From Brachionus rotundiformis (lineage: Eukaryota > Rotifera > Eurotatoria > Ploima > Brachionidae), in assembly GCA_016802295.1 (NCBI GenBank), contig JAESIW010000020.1, positions 666,031-730,030 of the forward strand: a stretch of DNA of 64,000 nucleotides, written 5' to 3'. Below are positions 48,901-59,240 of this stretch, in pieces (the first letter of the stretch is position 1; each line of letters starts with the position of its first letter). The notes under the pieces were generated by a model. That model was not told the DNA's origin. It saw nothing but the letters and a program-made list of their open reading frames with translations, and did not search any database. The translations under genes and the position numbers were made by a program.

Positions 48901-51818
48901 TAAAACGTAATGGTATATTTGTGGTCCCAAGCCTTACGCATTAAAGAGTTTCTGCTGTAATAATACAGTGCTTTTCTGAAATAAGTTGACAGTTTTTTGA
49001 GCACTGCGCAAGCAGCTCTAGAGCATCGCACAAGCACTGCTTAAGCAACCTAGCGCCGCTCTTGAGCATTTGCTTAAGCAGGCTGTCGACTTATTTCAGA
49101 AACGTACTGTAATTATAACAATAATGATATCAAATGAATGAATTTACTTGTTATTCTTGAAAATTTCCATATGATTTTTTTAATTGTGTGCAACCATTAA
49201 CATTTCTGTTATTTTTGATCAATTCATTCAGACATTCAGAGTGTTTCTTTTTAAAACCAGGGTCATTACGACCCTTTCAAGAAAGGTCTGAGAGGATTTT
49301 CGATTGGTCACATTTCTGCATATTTTATAGATGGGAACACAACTGTTTGTTAAAGCCTAATTTTCAAGTTGCTTTGAAATTTTTCGGAAATTCAATCCGA
49401 TCTTCTTAATTAAGCTAAGGATTGATAATTAATCTGTGGCCATTATATCAAAATGGCTTAAATTTTTTTCTCTTTATTTTAATTCTTTAAGTTTCTTTTG
49501 TTAATAAAATATAGTCCTAATAAGCTATTTTTTTATAATTATCAATTAAATTAAATAGACTCCAACAAACCCAACTTAAAGTTAAGAAGCAGTGTATTTG
49601 TTTCAATTTTACAGATTTAAAATTTCATTAATTTAGGTTTTGTGAAATTCAGCACAAAATGGCAAAAAGAACAGAAAAAAATGTAAAAAAATTGAATGAC
49701 TTTTTTACTAAAGGTTTTAACCTAATTTTGTGAATGCAGAATGGTGCAACATTCAAAGTTGCATCAAATATCTTTTTCTGCTAGTTTTGCAGAGTTCAGC
49801 AGAAATTAAATTTCAATATAATCGAGTGTAGTGCATTTTGCAGAGATTTTGCACATCATTAGCAGACTTTTACAGTTGATGCAACTTAGAATGTTGCATT
49901 ATTCTGCATTCATAGAATTAATTTTAAACTTTTAGAAAAAAAGTTATTTCATTTTTTTACACTTTGTTCTGTTCTTTTGTACTGAACTTCACAAAACCAT
50001 TAATTAAACATTTATTAAATTTTAAGATAAAAAGTAATTAAAAACTTTTAATTTAACATTGGACAACATACTTTGTTGCATCTTTTTTTCAAAAATAAAT
50101 TTTTTTTTTGATTTTTTTAGGTAAACAAAATCAATAATCAATTTAAGTCCAATTTTTGTCTTTTATCTTCATCAGACAATTATCTTAGGTAAAAAAGATG
50201 CAACAAAGTATGTTGCGCAATGTTAAATTAAAAGTTTTTAATTACTTTTTTTCTTAAAATTTAATAAATCTTTAATTAATGAAATTTTAAATTAGTAAAA
50301 TTTAGAACTGTTTATCATGAATGTTGAGTTAGGTTATTAATTAGATGCATTTGCCTTTTGAACTTATCACTTTAAATTCAAAAATTTCCTTGAAAATCTT
50401 ATTTTGGCAAGAACTTTGCTTGGTTTTTTGTTTATATGACATGTCAGTAAATATACCAATACATCTAATTTGATGTTTTTTTTAAAGCAAAATGAAATTG
50501 AGTCAAAGTCGGCTGATGAAAAAAATAAATGGAAAAAGTCGATCAGCCATCTAACACCATTATTTTTGATATATGACCAAAAAATTCAGCAAAAAGATGA
50601 AGCAATGAAATTAATGAGAATAAAAATAGATGAAATCACAGATAAATTCAATTTATTAATTGAAGAGAATCAAAACTTGCACTCCAAACTTCAAAATTTA
50701 CCAGAAAATATAAAAAATCAATTGTAATTAATTTTATTTTGTTAATTTTTTGACATTTTTGGCTTAGGGTGCAGATAAAGAGCCAGGCAGAGTTGGTCCT
50801 TGAAGAAAACAAGTTTTTAAGTGAAAAATTAAGCCTTGAAGAGCAAAAGGTGTATGACTCAGAAAAGTTCAAATTAGAAGAAATATCCAGACTTTCCAAA
50901 AGAATTCTAAATTGTGAAGTGGAACGCATGGAATTGCTGAACAAAATCGACATCCTTGAAGCCAACAATCAGGAAATAATTAAAAAGTTCAACGAAGCTA
51001 GTGTAGAGATGCAGCGTAGGGTCAAACTGGACGACCATTTGACCCAGGTTGGCGCCTTAAAGCGCAAGATAGAGGAGATAAATCTCAACTATAAACAGGA
51101 AAGTGAGAATTTAATGCTTAAGATTCAGGCTTTTGAAGCCGAAAAGAAAAACTTTATTGTCAAATTAACTGATTCAGAAGCAGAGATTAAGCGCCTGAAG
51201 GCCGAAAACATGGTCCTTGATGAAGCTTTAAAGTAAAAAAAATAAAGCTTATTGTCTTTAGATCTAAATGAACTGATTTAAGCAAGGGCATTGGTCATAG
51301 GGCACAAAAAAAGCTCAAAGACCTGAACAAAAGTTTAGAAATAGGCAAAATTAATGAATCCAAATTTATCAAACGCTTAGGACATCTAGAAAAAGATTTG
51401 GAAAAGATTAAGGCTGAGAAAAAGACGCTGGAACATTTTATAGAGACAAGTGAAGTTGACTTGAAGGAAAAAGAGAAAAAAATTGAAGAGTTAATTGGGA
51501 AAAATGCTAAAATGGAAGAGGCTTTGAACGAATATAAGGACAAAGCATCGCTAAAATTGGCCAATCTTATGGAAAAGTAAACCGATTAGAAAAAATAAAT
51601 AAATATACATTGTAATGGTTTAATTGTAAAGGTTGAAGAGAAAAGAATCTGAATTGACTCATCTAAAGACTGAATATGAAAAAAAAATTACCAAAATTTT
51701 GAAGCTAAATGAAAGAAGACTCATTAAGTCAAGGGAAGAAATGAAGGAATCTAAAGATAATGAAGCACTCAAGGAAAGTAAATTTGTGAGGCAAGTTTTG
51801 CTGGAATTGGAGTCCTAG
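45926..51818 (+). CDS. CEP89-like coiled-coil protein, copy 2
   Basis: Seven exons: 45926-45970, 46023-46866, 46924-47042, 50488-50723, 50768-51232, 51283-51576, 51632-51818; 729 residues, frame closed. It parallels the gene at 32.6-38.4 kb throughout: basic first exon (MGLFDRLFKKRSSS), Ser/Asn-rich disordered exon 2, then coiled coils with HLTPLFLIYDQKIQQKDE, RRVKLDDHLTQVGALKRKIE and ENMVLDEALK in the same order. It lacks the last exon of copy 1 (CELEMVWQ region) and the small third exon. Intron 3 is 3.4 kb with a LINE, MITEs and two unassigned exon-like pieces. A diverged paralog, probably also centriolar, possibly specialised. Confidence 0.7.
47134..47841 (+). CDS. unassigned exon-like pieces inside intron 3 of copy 2
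   Basis: Two protein-like pieces. 47134-47228, between an acceptor TTTAG and donor GTAATT, reads DILSKFCERKYSISSSKQN and ends KKAYFLR. 47598-47841, possibly with a 40-bp intron, reads ELVKFKHLENTK then DLTKYYSINLDEFSFVPTV and ends in a stop. They could be an alternative 3' end of the gene (short isoform), or remains of another gene. The phases do not join cleanly, so I do not connect them. Family unknown. Confidence 0.3.
48145..48615 (-). mobile_element. LINE 3' end (reverse transcriptase C-terminus)
   Basis: Minus-strand frame of 114 codons reads YGSECWGMSESDRKSLNTFH, LRRILRIHWPETLSNFDLYR, KNKRLRWLGHVLRMKDTRIP and KVGRPAVTWRSTI, the standard end of RTE/CR1-like LINE proteins. The open frame extends in sense to about 48615. 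The 3' tail GAGTGAATAAGGAAAAAAAA matches the copy at 19.4 kb. It is the best preserved LINE end in the window but 5'-truncated. Confidence 0.88.
48966..49109. mobile_element. mariner-type MITE, 144 bp
   Basis: The left end CAGTGCTTTTCTGAAATAAG and right end, read inwards CAGTACGTTTCTGAAATAAG, pair over about 28 bp (to GTTGACAG/GTCGACAG). TA flanks both sides. The GC-rich interior has repeated GAGCA/TGCTTAAGCA motifs. Non-coding. Confidence 0.85.
49604..50312. mobile_element. large foldback element carrying a nested MITE A
   Basis: The right arm (about 50190-50312) reads GATGCAACAAAGTATGTTGC...GTTAAATTAAAAG...CTTTAATTAATGAAATTTTA. Its inverse forms the left arm (about 49604-50085), but interrupted at ATTAATT by the 363-bp MITE A copy 2. 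The middle (50100-50190) is a dispersed repeat shared with 44.5 and 63.8 kb. Non-coding. Confidence 0.75.
49636..49998. mobile_element. MITE family A, copy 2
   Basis: 363 bp with ends GGTTTTGTGAAATTCAG and its inverse, closely matching the copy at 25448-25819. Flanked by ATTAATTTA (49627-49635) and ATTAATTAA (49999-50007), an 8/9-bp duplication. Inserted within the left arm of a larger foldback element. Non-coding. Confidence 0.9.
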
Positions 51819-52729
51819 CCTTAATTTAAAATTTTTTAAATTTGTTATGCTCTCAAAATTGGTACAAATGCTTTAGAATTGATATTTATAAATTAGAATA
51901 GAATAAATTTTAATTTTTTTTTTAATTTTTTAAATAAAGGAAGATTGTTCTTGATTTTGTTTCGCTTGAGCAGACTTAAACAAAAGTCAATTAAAAAAAT
52001 CATTTAAAGTCTTTAAAAGTCAAATGACCCGACCTGAAATTCACTTTTTAAAAAACAAGTCACAAAAAGTGACAAAATTATTGATATAAGATCAAATAAC
52101 TAAAAATTTTTTATTAAAAAGTTTCAAATAAATTTAGCTTAAAAACACTTGAGTTTCATGTGTGAACTAGTTGATGAGCCGGTAGTCGTGTTGCTTTGTG
52201 AAATAATTACCAATATGGTATTAAAATTTCAAATAAACGATTATATTTAATAAGCTTTTTATTCTAAACAAATTAATGAAAGTGGCCACTCTAAGTAACC
52301 ACGCTAATTAGAGAACAAAATATCGAGAAAATAATATAATATACTAAAAATAAGTTTTTTTTCATTCATTAGTTGGTAGTTAGTTTATAAATAAATTAAA
52401 TATAGTGCCGTGCGCAAACTTATAAAACTACAAAAAACTTCCATAGGATTGCCAGTTGTTTGTTGTTTGATGTTACATTTGTTGTTTAATGATGTAAGTA
52501 AGATGTTGCTGATGTGAGCTCCATGTTGTTGTTGATCTTGTATCACGACACTTCACTTTGTAAGTGCTTGACAAGATCAGATTTTTTTATTTGTGAAATC
52601 ATATTTTTGACTGTTTTTCTAAAATTCACTTGTTCAGTTACAGAAAGTCCCATTTTATAACAATTTTTTCTAATGTTATGGCTAATGTTTAGTTGTTTAT
52701 AAATATTAGAATATAGAAGACTATCTGAT
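51819..52729. other. spacer with AAGTCA-rich repeat
   Basis: 51960-52080 contains many AAGTCA/TGACTT motifs like those at 63400-63730. The rest is AT-rich; a small TTGTTG-rich stretch lies at 52450-52540. No gene seen. Confidence 0.45.
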
Positions 52730-53300
52730 GATTTGCTTTATTTGGCAACTTAACTTAACTCCGACGGTCGGTTTTAGACGAATTGGAAATTTTTTAATTT
52801 GAATTTTTTGTGACTTAAAAACAACTCTGCTTTTTGCTTATGCCTCATCCGTTAGAAATTACTGAAACTTGGGACTAGTCCAAGCAGAGCTCTAATGAGC
52901 TATAGTTGTTGACTCATTGTGCATCGTCATCCATATTAGTCGCACTTAGTTCTTTTAGTTTCTTCTAAGATTATATCTTTTACTTTCAGGCTTAGTGCTA
53001 AAGCTGTATTTCAAACCTTTTCTCAAGTTCATAATCTTCATATTAACATTTGGATTAGATTTCCACTTATCCTTCTTGTTTTAAAACTTGGTAATTTCAC
53101 TCTAGATAACCGCTGGTATACTCCAAATCTGAAAGTTCAGGTAGTAATCTCGTCGCCCAACGCTGGACTTTTTCGATCTGATTTTTATCATTTTCTAAGT
53201 AAGAACACCATAAGCTATTAGCATTTTCCAAATGAGGTCTGAAAAGTGAACAGTATAGTAGTCTTACTATTTTTGTCGTTGGAAATTTTTTCTAACTTTT
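52730..53300 (-). mobile_element. LINE C-terminal fragment
   Basis: Minus strand reads IVRLLYCSLFRPHLENANSL, then KNQIEKVQRWATRLLPEL and, further on in broken frames, RRISGNLIQM and VKDIILEETKRTK. This is the order LVRPHLEYAN...IEKVQRRATK...RRxRGDLI of Jockey/CR1-like reverse transcriptases. Dead. Confidence 0.75.
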
Positions 53301-53794
53301 AATTTTTTCCTTCATTTCGGATTATTGTTGGCTCGAAAATTTTCTCTGATCTTTATCTTCCAAAACTTGCTTGTTCGAATTAAAGAGGTTTGACTATAGT
53401 AGTTACCAATATCAATTTAACCAATGAAAAAAACACTTGCATTTTTCATATAGCTTCACCATTGACACCTTATCTGTAATTATACATGGATTAACTCTTT
53501 ATTAAAAAAAAAACATTCTAAATTATTAAATAAAATTCCTAACTAAGCCATGAATTTGGCATTCAGTATTCAAAATGTTAAGCTTAACTTTGAATAATAA
53601 TTTATTAAATACAATCCTTGAATGTAATTAAAAAAAGTTAAGAAAGGTCAATTAAAATAACAATATTAACTATTTTGATTTTTACAATTAAAAATTGTCT
53701 TTTAAAACCAAAATTTAAGTGTTAATTTATTATGTAACAATTTTTTTTTCAACTCTATAAAAATAAAAAAAAATTAAAAGATAACTAAATAAAA
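53301..53794. other. spacer upstream of the carboxypeptidase
   Basis: AT-rich, nothing recognised. Confidence 0.4.
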
Positions 53795-55382
53795 ATGTAT
53801 TTCCTACTTGTTTTTTTTATAGCTACAATATCGTTTAATGATATCACAACTTCGAAAATAAGCTACAGCAAGTAAATAAAATAAAATTGAAAATATTTTA
53901 TTAATTGATTTTAAAGTCACAAATTAGTTGGTCTTAGAGCTCAAAATGTTGAACAATTAAAACTCTTGAATCATCTTCAATTAAATGCTGATGTAGTAGT
54001 TATTAAAAATTTACCAAAATTAATTGTTTTATTTGTCTAGTTTGATGTGTGGAATAGCATTCGCGGTATTGGTGAAGAGATAGATGTTGGACTGTCACCA
54101 GAGGGCTATGACAAGTACAAAAAAGTATTTGATCTATTGGGAATTGATTACAGGATCAAGAATCAAGATATTCAGACAGCCATAGAATTGGAAAGCTGGC
54201 AAAATAACCCAAAAGGCTTTTTAAAATTTGCCACTATTTCAAACAATTCAAAATTTCTTAATTATAGACAGGTAATATAAGAAAATTACTATTTAGTGGA
54301 TTAGGTTTAAATTTTGGCAAAGATAACTGATCTAATGAATAAAATAAGTACAGAAAATTCTTATTTTGTCTCAAACTATTCGGCTGGAAAGACTCATTTT
54401 GGTCGTGATTTAATGGTACTCAAGCTAAAATCACCAACCAGTCAACGAAGTATGTGGCTGGATTGTGGTATACATGCTGTAAGCTTTTTTCTTTGGCTCA
54501 AATACTTTGCTAATTCTGAAACATAGCGAGAATGGATTACTGTGTCTACTTGTGTCTACATAATGGAAAAATTGGTCGATTCTTACAAAAGCAAAGACCT
54601 AGATGTTGTTAAACTGCTTGATTTTTATGAAGTTCACATTATGCCAGTAGTTAACCCAGATGGTTATGAATATTCCATTTCAGTTGACCGAATGTGGAGA
54701 AAAAACCGCAGTCCTCCCAATTTGTTCGGCTGTTCTGGAGTAGATTTGAATAGAAATTTTGGATTCTATTGGCTTACTGCCGGATCAAGTAGCTACGAAT
54801 GTAGCCCTGTCTATGCAGTAAAAAAAAGAACCTTATTTTAAATAAAGATTAAAAATTATCTTAGGGTAAAATGGCTGATAGCGAGCCAGAAACAATGGCA
54901 GTTGAAAGCGCCATAATGCAAAAACAGGGTCAATGGGATTCTTATGTAAGCTTACACAGTTATGGTCAATTTTTTTTCACACCATGGGGTTTTACATCAC
55001 TTCTGCCAACTGATTATCAAGACTTGGAGCAAAAAGCTCTAGTAGCAGCCAAAGCTATTAAAACAGTAAATGGCAGTGAATTCACAGTTGGCTCTTCATC
55101 AAATCTTTTGTGTAAATTGGAATTATTTTTTGGGAAAAATTTAAAAAATTTTTTTCAGACATGTCTTCTGGAGGGTCCGAAGATTGGGTCAAAGCAAAGG
55201 CCGGGATCAAATATTCGTACAGTGTAGAGCTTGGTCCAAAAGAGTCAAGCAATGGTTTTATAGTTCCCGAGAGTCAAATACCAATCGCAGGAGAAGAAAT
55301 GTACCAAGGCCTAATCGCTCTTTATACCGAATTAATGAAAGAAAAGAAAAACTTTTTTAAGCTTTATTATGCAAATAGTTAA
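53795..55382 (+). CDS. M14A zinc carboxypeptidase (pancreatic type)
   Basis: Seven exons: 53795-53871, 53917-53992, 54041-54271, 54323-54478, 54527-54817, 54865-55111, 55159-55382; 433 residues. A secreted digestive-type enzyme removing C-terminal residues. Signal peptide MYFLLVFFIATISF, then an activation propeptide (about 25-125), then the catalytic domain. Zinc ligands H179 and E182 (GIHAREW, split by an intron) and H308 (SLHSYG); substrate-binding R238, N255 and R256 (DLNRNF); catalytic E383 (SVELG). The residue matching bovine position 255 is Glu367 (GGSEDW), where carboxypeptidase B has Asp, so a preference for basic residues is plausible. The usual ELRD after the catalytic Glu is ELGP. 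Exon 2 could end 3 bp later. mL38 begins 63 bp downstream. Confidence 0.93.
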
Positions 55383-55445
55383 TTTAAAATAAAAACATAT
55401 TTTAATAAAAAATTTGTAAAAAGCTTCTAATTTGAATTTTAAAGA

Positions 55446-56963
55446 ATGAACTTTTTAGTCCTTAAAAAATTGAGACCAAGTGTGGTAAGTTTTTTACACA
55501 GGTGCCATCTTACCACAGAGCTTTATCCGTACACCAATGAACTTTATCGCAAAAATTACATCAAATATCCCACTCAGTCGCGGCAAGCGATTTTGCACGA
55601 TTATTTCTATCATGGGGATGAAAGATTGCCAAGTTTTGAAGAGCGCATGAAAGAGTACCGAGATCCAGAGGAGTTAAATGCAAAACAAATTGGACACTTG
55701 TGGAAATTACCAAAGTTAAAAGAATTGAAGCAAAAAATTAGCTCAAAAATTGAAGAGAACAAAAGTTTGAAGCAATTAGAGCTTGATTCGAAAGAAATGA
55801 GAAGTAATTTAATTTAATAGATATTTTTATCTTGTTGTTTATGACACAAATTAAAGTTAATTTGCCTGTTAATGATGTAAATGAATTGAATAAAATAATT
55901 ACAGCTTTTAAAAATGTTCAACTGGCCGGCGAACATTATGGAATTTTTAAAAATTTATTTAATTATAACTATTTTAAACCAATTGTTGATTTAAATGTCT
56001 CATATGGTAACAAGGATGTTTTTTATGGAAATAAAATAAAAGCCCTTGATGTAAGAATACAATTAGGAATTGGTTCTTAACTTTTGACTTATTTTTTAAT
56101 TAGACTAATAATGCACCTAGTGTAAATATAGATGATGTGTTAAAATTTTATGAAACAACAGATAAAAAAGTTTATCATACTTTGGTATTCATGAATTTGG
56201 ACGGAAATTTTAACTCAAACGAAAATCAAATTTTATTATGGTTCAAGTAATAGACTAAAACTTTGATCTATAGAGAAAAAATAAATTTTTTGTTCAAACT
56301 AGTTCAAATATCAGGAATAGAGATATTGCCAGTGGTAAAGAGCAAGTCGACTATTTGCAACCATTTCCGATGAGAGGTACTGGTTGGCACCGATGTGTGT
56401 ACATCTTATTCGAGCACAAGACAGAAATTGACTTTGATCTAAAGCTCAAAAATACAACCACAAACTCAAAATTTAATGAGCGAAATTTTAACTTTTCGGA
56501 TTTTTTTGCAGCCTATTCGGATGATTTGGTTCCAGTGGGACTTTCATTTTTCCAAACTGAATGGGATTTAAGTGTCAAGAAGGTTTTTTATGACCATTTT
56601 AACCTCAATGAGCCTGCTTATCAGTTTGATTTTGAAACCAAATTTGTGCCCAGAATGGAAAAGTACCCCAAAGATGTTCAGCCATTCAATTGGTACATTC
56701 AAGAGTATATGGACAAAAAAGAAATAAATGAACAGGTACTAAAGGACTATTTGAAAATGCTGAGCCCTTTTGACTCGTATCCTGAACCGGCCAAATATCC
56801 ACTTATCGACTTGAAAAATGATGGTCCACGGTGGTACAAATATGAAGCTGAAAATATCCGAAAAAGAAGACATCAGTATAGCCAAATACCATTTAGATAT
56901 TTTTCTCCAACTAATTCCATAGAGGAACAAATTAAAAATCTACCTTTTCAACAAGAAAAATAA
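55446..56963 (+). CDS. MRPL38: mitochondrial ribosomal protein mL38
   Basis: Four exons: 55446-55803, 55857-56050, 56104-56246, 56315-56963; 447 residues. mL38 is a large-subunit mitochondrial ribosomal protein with a PEBP-like fold. The N-terminus is basic and aromatic (MNFLVLKKLRPSVVSFLHR), fitting a mitochondrial presequence. The PEBP core spans about 195-345: YHTLVFMNLDG, QPFPMRGTGWHRCVYILFEH, and VGLSFFQTEWDLSVKKVF, as in vertebrate mL38. A Lys/Arg/Tyr-rich C-terminal extension ends FQQEK. The start follows AATTTTAAAGA, an acceptor-like sequence, and only 63 bp separate it from the carboxypeptidase stop, so co-transcription with trans-splicing is possible. Confidence 0.9.
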
Positions 56964-57169
56964 ACTCAAAATTTTTAATTAAATATAACAAGAATAAAAA
57001 TAAATAATAAAAAAATTTATAAATTTTTATTAAATGCATTCAAAGTGATATAATTATTTGAAATTTTTATTTGATTTACGCATGTTGCGGATTTTTGCTT
57101 TAAAGACTGTAAAAGACTAAGTGTGAAAGATGAAAGCTTTGGTCAAAAAATTTTGTTGTTTTTGGTATC

Positions 57170-59040
57170 TACTGGTTAAAGAAACAATTTCATTATGAAT
57201 GAGCACTGTGTAGAAAAGTTAGCAAAAATTAAATATCTACACTCAATGTTTGATCATGGTATCCAATTTGGTGTTTATGCACATGACTTTTGTTTTGGTC
57301 TCATTTATTTCGAGTCCAGTTGATCTAATATTGTTTACCAAGTTTTGCTTTTACACATGCATGCCCATTTCTCAATCTGTTATTTTCACCAAATAATATA
57401 CTAGGCCTAGGCCTAAGCTTTGTTATAAACTCTCGCAGTATACCCCTCGGAATTAAGGGAGTTTTCTTCACAACATTTTCTTCATAACATCACAATTAGG
57501 AACATAGTTGGAAAGAGAACACATTCTGAATGCTATACACACTTTTAAACTTTCAGTTTGTCCTTTTTCCAAAATTAGGCCACACTCGAAATTCTCATCA
57601 AAGAGTTTTATCATGTTAGCAATCTTTTGTGTTATACCATAAATTCTAAGTATGGCCCAGAGGGTTTCTCTGTGTATAGTATCAAAGTCTTTCTTGAAGT
57701 CTATTCCTTTTTAGGCTTTGTTCTATAATGTTACTCAGTACAAATATCTGACAAATGCATCATCTTGTTCATTTAAATCCTTGAATCATTTACATGGGTC
57801 CTCCTAATCAGCACTCTCAAAAGTTTGGTCAATACTGCTTTTTTATAACCCTCAAAAAACTTTTAAACACATTCTAGTAGTAGTAGTAGTAAATAATACT
57901 GCGACCCTATTAGGTTAAGCTTCTTCGAAGCTATTGCAGTAAATTAGACTTTTTCTTGAGCCATTTGTCCAAGTTAATTTTGAAATTAATGATTGATTCG
58001 GAATTGACGATGTATTGAGGTAGACTATTCCAGATATTAACTACTCGATTCGTTAAGAAATGATATCGTTGCATGCAACTTTTCACATCTTTTCTAACTA
58101 TACATTTGTCATGTCTTCTTAAGCTATACGATTGGTTTCGAGAAAAATTAATACCATTTTCAAAATTGATAATTTCGTATCTTTTAATAACTTTAAAACC
58201 ACCATGAACTAATGGCAAACTCTAAATGAGGTCTAACCAGTGCTGTGTAGAGCATTCTCAATGTTTCAATGTTTAAATTCCTGAAACTTTTTCTAATCAT
58301 AGCTAAAATACGATTTCCTCGACTCGTGCAATATTTTACTTGGTTAGTCCATTTCAAGTCACTTTGAATATATACACCTAAATCTTTTTCGAGAATTGTT
58401 TTAAATAAATTCTTTGTACCGTATCTGCTAAAAATGGTATAGTTAAACAAAGGATTTTTTGAGCCAACATGCATTACATTACATTTTTCAATATTCAAAT
58501 CCAAAGCCCAAGTAAGTGACCAGCTTGAAATTGAGTCTTTATCTTTTTGAAGTACGAGATTGTCCTGAGAGCTTATAATTACTGACAAAACTTTAGTATC
58601 ATCGGCATATTTTTCACATGTATTAACTAAACGAGTCGAAAGATCGTTTATAAATATCAAAAATAATAGAGGTCCTAATACTTCTCTAAAATATTTTTTT
58701 TTATTTTTTAAAAAGACTTCTAGACACACTTTATCCCATTTCGCATAATTCCTTGCATTTTATTTCTCTCCAAATATCAGATTTCATTTTGTTGCCTTTT
58801 TTCGGAAGCTTAAACTTTAAGGTCTCTTGACCAGTCCTCTGGTTTGACTTCTTGATGCCATATTTTGCTGAAGAGATCGTATTATCCCTTTTGTACCCAT
58901 TTCAGCTTTTAACATTTATGCAGTGACTTCATCAATACCCGGGGCTTTTCTGTTTTTCAAAGTTGTTAGCCCAGCATGAATTTCTAATTGGCTTTGTAAA
59001 TTAGTGTCAATATCTCACTGTAAGTTAGGTTCACAAATGC
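57170..59040 (-). mobile_element. RTE-like LINE remnant, interrupted by a second LINE
   Basis: On the minus strand, 59030-58745 reads LKNRKAPGIDEVTA in its best frame, then a dW-type linker. After the inserted LINE (58740-57905) the same protein resumes at about 57850: LLRVLIRRTHVNDS, NIIEQSLK, DTIHRETLWAILRIYGITQK, GLILEKGQTESLKV, and finally EINETKTKVMCINT at about 57310-57240. The order is that of one reverse-transcriptase ORF. Many stops and shifts: dead. Confidence 0.7.
57905..58740 (-). mobile_element. Jockey/CR1-like LINE fragment, nested
   Basis: Minus-strand frame 58729-58193 reads LGPLLFLIFINDLSTRLVN, KYADDTKVLSV (the catalytic YADD of reverse transcriptase), LDLNIEKCNVMHVG and LYTALVRPHLEFA. 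After a frame change the C-terminus (58218-57931) reads KRYEIINFENGIN, KCIVRKDVKS and FLTNRVVNIWNSLPQYIVN. 5'-truncated at GPLLF. Better preserved than the LINE around it, so it is younger. A short AGTAGT run marks its 3' end. Confidence 0.88.
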
Positions 59041-59240
59041 ATAATTAAATTGAGACATTGTCCAAACTTAAAAGGTTTTTTATAATTGAAAAATATTTCA
59101 AACTGATAAAAATTTTTTTGATATTTTCCAAAAATCTTATAAGCCAAAATGGAAAAAAAAATTCAAATCCAAAACTTGGTAATGATATTAGATAAGAAAA
59201 GAGGTGATCAGATTGAAAAAAATTACAAAAAAGCTTTTTA

